Under the pieces are notes generated by a model. That model made no database searches and was not told where the DNA came from. It saw only the letters and a program-made list of their open reading frames with translations. From positions 384,106 through 448,105 of the forward strand of contig VZRN01006634.1 of assembly GCA_013397935.1 (NCBI GenBank): DNA of 64,000 nucleotides. The letters run 5' to 3'. Shown one piece after another: positions 23,601 through 35,600 of the stretch (positions are counted from its first letter, which is position 1; the number at the start of each line of letters is the position of its first letter). The translations under genes were made by a program, and so were the position numbers. This DNA comes from Dasyornis broadbenti (taxonomy: Eukaryota; Chordata; Aves; Passeriformes; Dasyornithidae).

Positions 23601-25599
23601 TTCCTGGCCAAATAAACCTATTCCTTATCATACAATTTTACACATACTTTCTCCATGAGTCAGGGCACTGTATTTTATTAAGATGGTTTGGAACTGTTGT
23701 AACTGTTAAAGTCTCTATCCGTTCTAGAAGAGACCTGTATTTTTGGCTTTTTCACATGTCAAAGATTAAAAAAAAATTAGATAGAAACATATTGCCTCAA
23801 AAATATTTAAAGCTTGTTGAGATTCACAAGTATGAGTAGTCTGACCCAAATAAAGTTGGGATCCACACACATACTAAGGTGGGGCAAAGAACTTGGATGG
23901 TATCTATTTTCTTATCCTCCCAGTTCCTGCTCTTTAGCCTAGTCTCAGAAAAAAATAGAAGCTGTGGTGGGCACAGTAAAAAATTTTTCTGCTTTTAGAG
24001 TGGCTGTTTGGAAGCTTCAGGAGATGAGGTTATGAGTTTGAGCATAAGGCCTGTTCTTTGTAATGTGGTTTACCATTCTCTGCCTTTTGAGCAGACAGAT
24101 TCCTGTTTGCAGGGCAGGTTAGGGAGCTTAAGTTCTGCATGTAATATGTGCTCCAGTGAATAAAATCACACTGGTTTTCAGTGTCACTTTAAACAGTTTT
24201 TGAAAGCATTTCATGAATGAATTTGAACAGAATACTGTGGCAATGCTCATCTTCTTTGTTCATTGCAGTTTGGACTTAATCACACAACAATCAGACTTTG
24301 CGACTGATCTTGCAAATACGTTGCCTCCTACTAGACAAACAACACTCTAAGCATCACAGTACAGTGGATATGTATATCAGATGTTTTCTAGATAGATGTC
24401 TCCTTCAGTGGCTTTAGGTTTATATTGTGTTAGCGGGCTATAACATAATAGAGCATAATATATATTCCACTGCTACGTTACTTTGGTCTCTTTTTTTCCC
24501 CTAATTTTCAGGGACTGCTTCTTCCCTTTGGCTAAACGGAACATGTAATGAAACACTTTTTAATTTATATGCAATGCAGCTGTGAAATTTGGCTGATATT
24601 AATATTTTTCCCTAAGTAGCTTTATAGTCCTGTGCATTTCTAAGAAAGAGTGGTGAAGGAGGCATGAAAGGAGAATCAGAAATGGAATTCAGGATGGCCT
24701 TGAATCTGAATCAACATGATGTTGTGATAAGCCAAAAGATTTGATGAGAACATACTCCATGGTGCTGAATGATTGTTCTAGTCTGTGTGGAAAGCTCACT
24801 TATCCAGATCACTTAATGCAGATAAATGAACCAATAGCTGTTCATCACTTCAACAGATATTCTCCCCAATTTCTTCAGATTCAGGTATCTGTACTACAAG
24901 ATATACTAAGAGAGGTTTTACGGATGATGTAATATAAGAATGTGAATCAACAAAGCTAAGATCACTCGTTTATTGATTTGACTTTTTGTGCTCAAATTAT
25001 TTAGCTGATGGATGATGTTACATGTAAAAAATAATGAAAACATAGGAGTAGGCTATCTCCATCTTTTTATTAGTGGTTTATCAAGATGTGTGGGATGGAT
25101 TTGTACTTGTCTGGGGGCATATTTTCTTCATTTGTTTCCAGCATTTGCAAATACCCTAGCCATTTCAATATCCATGAATCTTGAACGATAAGGCTAAAAT
25201 ACAAAGACATTATTATTTATGAGTACAACCAATTAGTATCTTTCTTTAGTAGTTTGGAATGTGTATTTCTAGATTTGTTACCTGATCTATTCAGAGATTG
25301 GCCTGGGCTTTTACAGGCAGCTGCTCTTTGCTCCTCTGTGTATCCGTCCTGAATATTCTACTTGTTTGTCTAAGGCCTTAGTTAAGGTGCTCTCAGGAGC
25401 TGTATCCTTTTTGAGGGAACTTCTTTTATTCTCTTCCTACTCATCACTGTCATACAATTACTATGATTTTTTTTAATGCTTCAGTAGAGGTGAGTTCATG
25501 CACAGACTGACAACTGGGAGGTACCTTTTTTTTTTCCCTGTGTGGTTTATTATGGTACTGTGATAAACTGAGCTAAGTTTAAATGACAAGGAATCTTGA
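20641..25599. other. AT-rich non-coding sequence
   Basis: No gene or dispersed repeat recognised. A 10-bp tandem duplication lies at about 21531-21551 (CCTCTTATGA twice). An A-run lies near 22385-22397 and a T-run near 25527-25536. A small tract near 21920-22010 is unremarkable. Confidence 0.4.
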
Positions 25600-27300
25600 A
25601 GATGTGTTGAGCCTCCTTGATCTGCTGGCCAATCCTCTTTGGATGCAGCTCAGGATGCAGCTAAACCTCAGGGCTGTGAATGCACATTGTTGGTTCATGG
25701 CCAGTCTCTCATCCAACAATATTCCCACATCCTGCTGCACAGGGCTTCTCTCGGGATGTTCTCCCAGGCTGTGCTCATGTCTGGGACTGCCCTGACCCAG
25801 ATGTAACACCTTGCACTCAAACATGATGAACTTCATGAAATTTCTTGTGGGCCCATTTCCAGAGTTTGTCCATGAGGCCCTGGGTGGCTTTCCATCCTTC
25901 TCTTCTGTCAACTGCACCACTCTCCTGCATATCATCTGCAAACCTGCAGAGGGTTCACTGGATCCTACTGTCTGTGTCGCTGACAAAGATATTAAACAGC
26001 ACCTGCCCCAAGACAGAGCCATGAGGGACAGCACCCATCACCAGCCTCTGCCTGGACATAGGGCATTGACCACAACTCTGGCTGTGTCCATGTAGACAAT
26101 TCCTCATCCACAGAATAGCCCATCCTTCAAATCCACAACTCTCCTGTTTGGTAATAATGCTGTCATGTGGGACCCTGTTGAAAACCTTCTGTAGTACTTT
26201 AGGGCGACAGCATCAGGTTGTCTCTTGTCTGTTGTTGCAGTCACTCCATCTGTAGAAGGCCACCAGTCTGGACAGGCACAGTTTGCCCGTGGTGAACCAC
26301 GCTGGTTGCCTCAGGTAACCGCCTAGTCTTGCATGTGCCTTGATATTGTTTCCCTAAGGATCTGCTCTGTGATCTTCCCAGGCATAGAGGTGGATGTGAC
26401 AGGATTGTAGCCACCCAGGTTTTCCTTTCTCCCCCTTTTTTAGCAATAGGATCCATGTTTTCTTTATTCCAGTCACTGGGATCCTCACCTGAGCACCATG
26501 AATTTTCAAATACCATGGAGATTGTCTAGGCAATAACATCGGCCAGTTTCTTTAGGCCCCTGAAATCCACCTTCAGAGAATCCATAGATATGTGGCTACT
26601 GAGTTTATTCAAGCGGTCCTGAACCTGCTCTTCATTCACAATGAGAGGAACTTTGCTCCCCATACCCACACCTGTAGGATCAGGGACTTGAGAGATGTGG
26701 AAGTCAGACTGATAGTAAAGACCAAGGTGAAGAAATTATTGAAAATCTCAACCTTCTCCATATTTGTTACCTGTTCTTCCTTCTCATTTATTGGAGAGGT
26801 ATGTTCTCCTTGGCCTGTCTCTTCTGACCTATGTGCATATAGAAAACCTTCTCATTACTCTTCACATCCCTTCACAAATCATTTACCATTCCATCTGTGC
26901 CTCAGCTTTCCTGACAGCAGCCCTACATTATCCAAACCTTATCCCTATATTCTTCCCAGGAAATACGTCCCTGCTTCCACTGGCTGTGAGTTTCCTTCTT
27001 ACTCCTCAGTGTGAACAGCAGGTCCTTCCTCAGCCATGCCATTTTCTGACCTGCCTTACTTGATTTCCTACACGCTGGGATAGAGAGCTCTTACACGCTA
27101 AGAAAAATCACTTTAAAGACATGACAGCTCTGGCTGGACCCACTGTCCTAAAGAATAGTTTCTCAGGGGATCTCATCCCCTGGTTCTTTAAAAAGATGGA
27201 AGTTTACTACTCTAAAGTCCAGGGTCCTGACTTTGCTCTTTGCCAAGCCCATGTTCCTCAAGATTATGAATTCAATAATACTAAAGTATTTTCCTACATC
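25600..27300 (-). mobile_element. CR1 LINE copy, endonuclease/linker to reverse transcriptase, 3' end missing
   Basis: The longest transposable-element copy in the window. Reading 5' to 3' on the minus strand, about 27165-27300 encodes I-L-R-N-M-G-L-A-K-S-K-V-R-T-L-D-F-R, the link after the AP-type endonuclease. Positions 26400-26516 encode F-E-N-S-W-C-S-G-E and D-W-N-K-E-N-M-D-P-I, the fingers of the polymerase. The catalytic F-A-D-D box is intact at 25931-25942. K-V-L-H-L-G (25795-25812), D-V-G-I-L-L-D and G-L-A-S-R-S-R (25615-25635) follow in a different frame from F-A-D-D, so there is at least one frameshift between them. Similarity stops near 25613, before the 'VILPLYS' block, so the last part of ORF2 and the 3' UTR with octamer tail are absent. 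That is opposite to the usual LINE pattern of 5' truncation. The copy is inactive. Confidence 0.9.
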
Positions 27301-29467
27301 TACAACACTTTGTCTTCCCAGCTGTCCAGAAATAATTTGAAACCACAAGTGCCTGTGATCTGTGCCTTTCCGTTAAATGTCCAACGATTTCTTGGACATT
27401 ATATGACTCTTTCCTCTTTTGGTTTTCTTAATTGCAATATAGGAATAATAGTACTTAGCTCAACAGGAATATGTATCTGCTGAAATAAAAATACCTGCAA
27501 ACCTTTCTTTTTATTTTTTTTTACTGCCTTATTGGGCTTTATTTGTGAAACGAAATTGTAATAAATTGGAAAGTACATATTAAGCCTGCAAAAGTAGAAA
27601 ATATGTCCATAATAGTTGTCTAAATAGGGAAATATAGTGATAATTTTTTTTATTATACAGGCTATAGTGTAGTGAAATAGGGTAATCTCTCTGAACAGAG
27701 GTCTTCAAAGACAAAAACAGATACACTGCGTGCTGTGGCTAGGTGAAATTATCTAATTGAAATATATGACTCCCAGTTCTAGAAGGGAAGATGAATAAAT
27801 AGAAATTAAACTAACAACAAGGGAACATTGGGAACAGCAGCGAAAAATGAGATGGATTGGATAAATATTACTGAACAGCCTAAAAACACCCTGACATATT
27901 ACAGACATGCAGCATATAGTGATAAGCAAAATCAAAATCAAAGGATTTTGAAGAATTCTCCTATAAAATAGAATTTACAGATTAATGGAGACTTTTTCTG
28001 CCACAACTTGCTTTTTAAATTATTATTGTATTAAATTTTCATAGAATACCTTTGAGTGTAGAATTGCATTCCATGCTCAAAGAATAATTAATTACATTTT
28101 TTTCCTTAAAATTTCTTCTTAGAATATTTTTTTTTCACTGCTTAGATGTAATTTAAATTTTTCCTTTGGAATAAATATTTTTTTTATTTTATTTTTTGTT
28201 AAAATCAACCACACCACCTGTGAAAATTAAGAATTTGTGAAACAGGTAATATTAGACACATTTCAGACTGGAGAAAATGTGTTTATGAAAGATTATAACA
28301 TAATGTCAGCCCAAGATTAGAAGCTTTTATAAAACCTTTTGTGTCACTGATTCCCACACAATAGTTTTATTTGAGAGTTCTTGGAACTGGCTGAAGAATT
28401 ACCCTCATAGCATGATACTGGGTGACAATCTAATGACATGGCTCTCCAGAACAAGAATATAACCCAGAATTTCTTTAGATAAATCAAAATAGTCTCAATA
28501 TTTTCTGTCTAAAATCTGAATATCTTCTTTTTTCACTGTTTTATCAAGTCTGCAGAGAATAGTGGTAGTTAGCATCCTAGTATTCTACCTTAAGAGACTT
28601 GCATTTGTGCTCCTGTTCCACCTCTTTCTTGATGTGGAGCAAGTGACTTAAGGTGAAATTTTTGAATATATCCAGTTAAACATACAATTAGGAGGTGAAG
28701 GTCTTGCATCTTAAAGGTCTGAAGGACAAGTATTTACACTGCATGCAAAATTTGCAGCAGGCGACTTTATAATGCTGAAGAGTCTGACAGTTGTCCCTGA
28801 AGAGATCAGGTCTAGAAGCAGCAAAGCCATGCTCAAGAAATCCTCTGCTCAATGTAATAAATCTTATTCCTCAAGAATATTTGCTCAGGCGCAACATAAA
28901 CATGATTACAGATGAAATTTCCTATGATTTTTTTTCCCAGATTTGGAAAGAGGGTACTGGCCACTTCCTATGAAATCACCTTTTCTGTTTAACTCTTTTA
29001 AGAGATCTGCACTGTGACATCTGAATCTGATCTGCTTCTGCATCTGACGTTATACTCCAAATATTTAAAAATGTAGGCATTAAACTCTAGCAACTCAAAT
29101 ATCCCATTTCGGAAGGAAGTTAAATAGCACCTTCCAGAAATGCCTTAAATGTTCTCAGATACTGCTAATGAAAGGCAGGTAAAAACTAACATAACTGTCA
29201 CATTTATGACATGCTATAACAAATTTAAAGAATTTAGCCAATATAATTAACCTGCATCTGATATTCCACAAACAGGTTGAAACATTTTATAGAACAAAAG
29301 AAAATATCTGAGGCAAATCCTTCCACCTTTACTCCAGATGAACCTTTTACCTGTTGGCAAAATTTTTCAATAATTTTTTGGTGTTGCTTGGTTAGAGAGC
29401 ATAGCAGTAACAATAGCAGAATTTAGCCTCTTTGTTAAGAGTAGACAGCAAAAGAATTATCAAACAT

Positions 29468-29492
29468 ACTCTACCACCATCACCACCATCAC
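29468..29492. repeat. (CACCAT)n-like short simple repeat
   Basis: CTACCACCATCACCACCATC and a further CACC unit. Short and imperfect. Confidence 0.7.
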
Positions 29493-29884
29493 CAACCCCT
29501 CCACATACACAGCCTGCCAGCTTATTAGTGCTAATATTTACCACCATGACTACCAGCCCCAGGAGATATGTGAAGCAAAATGTAAGCAGAGGCTAGTGAT
29601 ATGTCCATTTAAAAGTGCAAACATGCTAAAAGAAAGTCTGCACTTCAAAGGAGTCTGCAATGGTGAAGTCACCAGCAGGACTTCTAACAATGCAATTTTT
29701 ATAAATGAGTGCCCAGTAAGCTAATAAACTTTTTAAATACAAGTCTTTTGTGCCAAACGATAAAGTGCAATCATTATCAATCTGGAAAAATGAATGAACT
29801 TTCAACAAGAATTGACGGTGCACATTGTGTATGCACTTTGTCAGTGCTGCACATGGTACAAAGGAGAGTTATCTGAAACAAATC

Positions 29885-29900
29885 CCTCCTTTAAAGGAGG
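29885..29900. repeat. Perfect 16-bp palindrome
   Basis: CCTCCTTTAAAGGAGG is its own reverse complement. A second small inverted repeat, GTTATCAC/GTGATAAC (29928-29948 region, 5-base loop), lies about 40 bp downstream. Function unknown. Confidence 0.9.
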
Positions 29901-32900
29901 AATAGGAATCAGTAAATCTATAAAGCGGTTATCACACAGGGTGATAACATTTATGATGTGTCGATTGTATTGTGTGTAATATACAGGACAAACGAGTTTC
30001 ATATGTGTAAGTGTTTATTGCCCACACGTGCACCAGCAGTCAGGGTAGTTTAAGAAAACATCACACTGGGAGAGCTCCCCTCTTCTGCCTGTAGATGGGA
30101 CAGCTTTTATTGCAATCCTGATGAAATTTCCACTTTCTTCTTCCTGCTGGATGCCAAGCTTGAATCATTGCATTAAATGCTTGCTTTTAAACAAGCTCTG
30201 GTGTCTTGTGATCAGTAGAAAACTCAGTCTCATTTAATGGAAAAAATCTCAAACCTGTATGAGCTTTGATGTCACAAGTTTGTTTGTAATGACAGCAAAA
30301 GGAGAAAAAAGTCAGAATTGAAATCCTTAGAAAAAACACACCCAACATTCTGAGCAGGAAAATCAACTTAACAATAGGCCTATTTGGCATATATAACACA
30401 AAAGGTTTCTACAACTCCTCTGTCCTACAACATCTAGCAGCAGTAACTCAAATAATGTAATTGCATTTGATATGAAAAAGTAGTTCTTTTGTTGCAATCA
30501 ACAATAATGAGTGACATAAGATTTCAAATCTACCTGGTCCAGGCTTCTGACCTCAGCAGAGACCTGTGCAAATGCTTTAGAGGAAATTAAAGAATTCTGC
30601 TGTTGATAAAGCCTCCATGCCTGTGGGTCACCAAGTTAAAGTACAGATGACAAAATGTCAACAGCCAGAACTGATATTTGTCACGTTCTCTTATCCACTG
30701 AAAAGCAAATTATCAGTATGTCTTCCTCGTACTCTACTATGTTATAAATAAGGGGTAGGTGCAAGTTACCTTAGGTTGTGTACTGAAGCTCATTTACTGA
30801 ACCATCTCATTTTCATTTCTCTGCATTCAAAGACTATAAAAACCTGATGGCCTACTGTATTTGTGGATTGAATTCTACAGATGTGTAGAAATCTCTGTGA
30901 CTTCATTCAATGAGATTATATCAGTAAATATGATTACATAAGTGAGACAGTGTATGTAAATCAGCATATGATGTAATTGCTACTTTTTTTCTGTTTATTT
31001 GGGCCTGTATACCATTGTGTAACTAACACAGTTAAAATACCACTTCCTGATAAAAGAAGGATGTTGATATTATCCGTATCTTTAAAAATGAAATGACTTC
31101 TGTTCTATTCAGGAACTCTAGATGAAGAGAAATTGTAGAATCACAACGAGATGAAATCCAGGGAGATAAATTATTTGATATATATGGTAATTAGGTGACA
31201 TTGTGATAAGAACCTTAGAAATATGATAGATGGACTTTGCAATACACATTTTCACTGATATTGTTTCTGCATACATACTCATTCTTTCCTCTTCAGAACA
31301 ATATTCAGCTGCTAATCTCTTTATACATGTACTTGTTCTTTGCCCTTTTGGTCTCATTCAGAGCCACATGAATCACTCCCCTTCCAGTTCACATAGCATT
31401 CTATGAACATTGCTGATGCTTCAGCTAGCACACAAATCACAGGCAATAAATATGTAAATTGTTCATTTTCATGTAAACACAAAGCCTTCAATAGACTTTT
31501 CATGCACAAAGAGAGTTGCTGGAAGTTGAACACCTTCTAAGAAATGAAGCATGACTGGGACAAGTTTACCCTGGTAATTGATAAAATCAATATAAATCAT
31601 TAAATACTTTGCTACTACTTTCAGATGTTAATATAGAAATATTTCAGGATTAATGGAAAAAATAATCTTATTCTGTCTTGGGAAAAAAATTAAATTGCCA
31701 CTTTAATATTCATACAGTAAATTTTTGTTGAAAATAATATGTGCAGTTGTAGGCATGAAAACCTGATCCTCAAAGAGTAAAGAAAGGAACTTAGAGAAAA
31801 ACAGTAATTTGGGAAATTGTGCACTGAAGAAGCCTAAATATGAAACTGTCCAAAACCAAATTATACACAAACATTTTACTTGGTAAGTCCTCTATTTTCT
31901 CAACCTCAATTTTCTTCCTTTTCTCTCCTAGTTGAAGGTAGCTGTGCAACCATTATGGATAAATTTGTCATAAATTCACCAAAGTAATTGTCTTTGTTGT
32001 TGATCTAGAATATTACAGTGTAGAGGCAGGCCAGATATTTACAGAATTAAAAGTAGATTTTCTTCAAAATGCTGCACCTAAAAAAACCCCAAGTCCTCCA
32101 CCTATCTCCACACACAGATCATTTTTTAGAGTTGAACTTTAAAATGCATACCATTTTCTATTGTATTTTACAGCATGGTCAGTTTAGGGTTGCCTTATAT
32201 ATTTTAATTGTCCCTTTTATGATCACAATGCTCAGTTTGCAATAGTTTCAGCTCGTATGATTTCTATCCTCTTTTCTTTAAAATATCTTGATTCTTAGAT
32301 CTTTGGGCATCTATCTTGAAGCATTAAATAACTGTCAGATGCTCAGCAGTCAGCGCTTCCACAGCCTTCCCTGCTTGCTGTGTCCCATTTTGCCTGCCGT
32401 GTCTCCGGACCCTGTCTCACACAGCTTGACTCAGTGTTATGTTAAACAGTTTTGCTGCTGCTGTGCTGCCTTTCTTGCCCTCCGCTCTGTGTGCAGCACT
32501 GATTGCTACCATGCACACCTACTTTTGCTGTGCAGCCATGTTCATGCCTCAGTGATTCCACCTTCACAGCTTTTACTAATAAATTACTGTGCAACCATAA
32601 TAATATGCTAGGTAAAGCAACCGTTTCCTATCTCAAAGCAAAGTTGTTTGTCTCTCTTAATCTGAGATACTGTTTGACATAATATTTGACAAATACCAGT
32701 ATCATTTGCCATGCCTATGCTCAGTGTAACTTGCCAGCATGTTGAGCTCATACAGCAATTAGTAACTGTCACTGCATATATTAATTTAATAAGATAATGT
32801 CAGATCTTTGATACTGGTTAGTAGCAGATATTTCAGGCATATTTTAAAGAAAGACTTTGCACTGGAAAGATGTGCCAATAAGCTTGTAAAATGTGTCTTC

Positions 32901-33234
32901 CTTATTCCTTTCAGTTAACCCAAAGCTTGTTCTCTGAAGATTGAGAATTTATATTTATAGCTGGTGAGTGTATGGCATTGATACAATCAATATTCTCCAA
33001 GTCTTATTCCTGTGGTTTATATTTGAACTGGGAATGTTTCTAGAGTCTGGCAGTTTGGGGACTGACTTTAGAATTATTTGAAAGGATTGGCTGTAATTTA
33101 ACGTGTGGGCTAAATTTCTCAGAAAGTTTCCTTTTACAGGTCAAGGTCTAATTTCTTCATCATTTTGCTTACCTGTGAGCTCACCTTTTTCTCTTACCTA
33201 AATGAAACCTTTGGGGTTCTGCGAGTCTTGTTTT

Positions 33235-33517
33235 ATATGGAAAGAAGGCAAGCAACGAAATGAGAGGCCAGAGTCTTAAGCTGTACTAGAGAAGTTTTGG
33301 GTTGGACATTAGCAAGAATTTCTTCACAGAAAGAAGGATTAAACATTAGAATGGGCTGTCCAAGGAGTTGGTGGAGTCGCTGTCCCTGGAAGTGTTTAAG
33401 AACAGGCTGGATGTGCCGCACAGTACCATGGGGTGATTGGCACTGTGGTATTTTTTCAGATGTTGAACTCTATGATCTCAGAGGCTAATCCAGCATACCT
33501 GATTCTGTGGTTCTGTG
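33235..33517 (+). mobile_element. CR1 LINE 3' end
   Basis: From 33302 a plus frame reads L-D-I-S-K-N-F-F-T-E, one stop, then N-G-L-S-K-E-L-V-E-S and L-E-V-F-K-N-R-L-D. This is the conserved C-terminal end of CR1 ORF2. It is followed by a 3' UTR-like segment containing 'GATGTTGAACTCTATGATCT', as in CR1, and ends in GATTCTGTGGTTCTGTG (33501-33517), a degenerate pair of the 8-bp repeats that end CR1 elements. The 5' end is truncated at about 33235, which is the usual outcome of incomplete target-primed reverse transcription. One in-frame stop and many substitutions make it inactive. No poly(A) tail is expected for CR1 and none is seen. Confidence 0.9.
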
Positions 33518-34879
33518 AAAATGTCACACATGATTGTTTTATAAATCCACTAAGTTGATTTTCTGTTATCTTTTATCTTATCTACTAAGTTATTAGACTA
33601 TCTAATGTCTGTCAAATCCTTCACAATATGTGGTTGTTTCTTTGATATCTATTTTGTCACTGTCTTTTGGTACCAGCCCTTCAATTTGTTCCATGAATCT
33701 GGAATGGTTCAATTCTCTCACTAGCTAGAAAGGTTGAGTAGAATCTCAGTCAGAATTTTGTCCGTTTAAGCAAAAATTTCAAATGCAGACTTGAACAAAA
33801 TTATTAAAGTAAAAATGGGAGCAATGGGACCAGATTTTGCAATCACATTCCAGATGTTTTCTCAAGAACCAAACACAGGCCATTATTTCATTTAATAGAA
33901 AGTGATAGAGAAATTGTAATGCCTAACTATGAGAACAATTTAAAACTGTCATTTTAACATAATAAAGACATGTAAATCTTTTTAAAATGTTTGTAAAAAA
34001 TATTCTCATCTACCAATTTTTTCTGCTACTGTAAGTACTTCTGTCTTACATGAAAATTGAGTTTTATCGGTCCTTGGCAACAAATACTCTCAGAAAATGC
34101 CACAGAGTATGGAGTTCACAGCAAAAGGAATGAAGAGATGTCAACAATTCATTCTTAGTAAATATCTCATAGATATTCTTCCAACCGTAAGTGGTTGCAA
34201 GTATCAAACATTTGTAGCTGGCCCTATGGCAGAAAGTTGAAAACACACTTCTGGCTCTCATACAGGCAGCACACATAAGCTGGTGGTGCCTGGCTGGTGG
34301 TGTGGAGACCCAGGGTCTGTGGTGAAAGCATGGTCCAGAGGATATCAGCTCTGACACATAATAGGAGACAGGGAATACTCGGGAGAGTCTTTGTGTAGCC
34401 TGTTCAGCACAACCAGCTCTTGGCTAATTAGCGTCTCAAGAGAGCTGGCTCTGGTTATACTTGCCTTTAATTAATTGAGATGCCCTCCAATTTAAGTTTA
34501 CTGACACACAATTTTCTGTTTCTTTGGTGATACTGAACACATTCCTTCATTTCACACATCTTTTTGTTACATCTGGAAGTATTAGCATTTTAGCAACTCG
34601 TTGTGACACTGAAATCCATGTGTTATGGTGAAGAGAGAAATGACTGGTCTATACTGGTGAAGATGATGCCAAAGAGATCTTGGTTTCGTTCCCAGCTTGT
34701 CTGGACACAGCGTGCATAGACACAGAAAAACCTCTCATAGTTTTTCAGGAAGTATTGAGAACCTGTAACGTCCATTAAAAGGCTGCCATTAATCTTTACA
34801 AAACTATTACTTTTTTGAAAAAAAGACTTATGAATTTATGCAGTCATTTTGGCTTGAAGACTTGTCTTTACAGTCTCAA
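33518..34879. other. Non-coding sequence between two CR1 fragments
   Basis: It contains a nested inverted repeat at 34413-34448. The 97-codon minus frame (34064-34357) has no recognisable motif and lies in a slightly GC-richer patch. Confidence 0.4.
34413..34448. repeat. Nested inverted repeat
   Basis: CCAGCTCTTG (34413-34422) pairs with CAAGAGAGCTGG (34437-34448) with a two-base bulge. The loop itself contains the perfect palindrome GCTAATTAGC (34423-34432). Confidence 0.8.
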
Positions 34880-35600
34880 CATCTACTGCAAGAGACTGTT
34901 TAAAAGCGTCATGGAGCATGAAAGTCAGAAAAACATTTCTGAATACTCAGGGAATAAGTTGTTTGGAAGTAACCATGAATTTAGCAAGGCTAAATCATGT
35001 CTGACTGAACTGATTGCTTTCTATGATAAATGACTAGATTTTGGGACAAGGAGAGACTAGAGGATATCACCTATCTCTACCACGACCAGGCTTCTGACAC
35101 TTAGTTTCCACAATATTTTATGTAAGTTAGTGCCACAGTGGGAATGGAAGGTGATCAGCTAGACAAAAAACTGACTGGGTGTCTGGTCTCAGGGAGTCAC
35201 TGCAAATGCCTAGAACCTGGTAAGACATGGTGTCTATATCATAACATGTCTTGTGTAACATCTTCGCTGATGGCCAGGGAGAGGGGGAGCAACCAGCTTC
35301 TCATGCTGGTTGGTGACACCAAACCAGGAATACTAATCACTACTGGAGAGCAGGGCTGCTATCCAGAGGAACTGGGTCGTGCTGCTGGAATGGACTTTGT
35401 GCATCTCAGCATGGAGAAATGACAAGCCATGTCTCTTGGAAATCAGAGCCTGAGGGAGCGGGACACTCCAGACATGGCCTGACTGGGTAGAAGCTCTGCA
35501 GAAAAGGCCCTGTGTCCCTGGGGGACGGTGAGTGCACCCTGGAGCTGACAGGAGTCACCCTGGGGCTGGCAGTGTTTGCCACAGCAGGCACAGGAACTAC
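34880..35600 (+). mobile_element. CR1 LINE reverse-transcriptase fragment, degraded
   Basis: A plus frame (34905-35030) contains K-A-K-S-C-L-T-E-L-I-A-F-Y-D-K, the block before motif A of CR1 polymerase, ending at a stop codon at 35031. In a shifted frame the sequence continues M-T-R-F-W-D-K-E-R-L and then Y-H-D-Q-A-S-D-T where CR1 has the catalytic 'LDFSKAFDT', so motif A is lost. Downstream, L-V-G-D-T-K-P-G (about 35306-35329) replaces the catalytic 'FADDTKLG', leaving only one Asp. From 35495 to about 35595 the sequence still resembles the 'EKDLGVLVD...MSQQC' region. It has no 3' tail. It is in the same orientation as the 33.2-kb copy, but the 3' part precedes the middle part, so they are separate insertions or a rearranged one. 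Confidence 0.82.

Larger units (their letters stand above)
27301..33234. other. AT-rich non-coding sequence with small palindromes
   Basis: No gene is supported. Noted items are T-rich runs around 27510-27525 and 28095-28200, a short ACC/ATC trinucleotide patch at 29468-29492, a 16-bp palindrome at 29885-29900, and a GC-richer patch at about 32335-32570 with a 107-codon plus frame that has no recognisable motif. Confidence 0.4.

Noticed and set aside
25583..26095. Plus-strand frames of 70 and 94 codons
   Set aside because: Antisense to the minus-strand CR1 copy that carries the F-A-D-D box.
29468..29492. CACCAT repeats as part of a histidine-rich coding segment or a CRISPR-like array
   Set aside because: Only a few imperfect units, no spacers and no open frame of note. 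It is a simple repeat.
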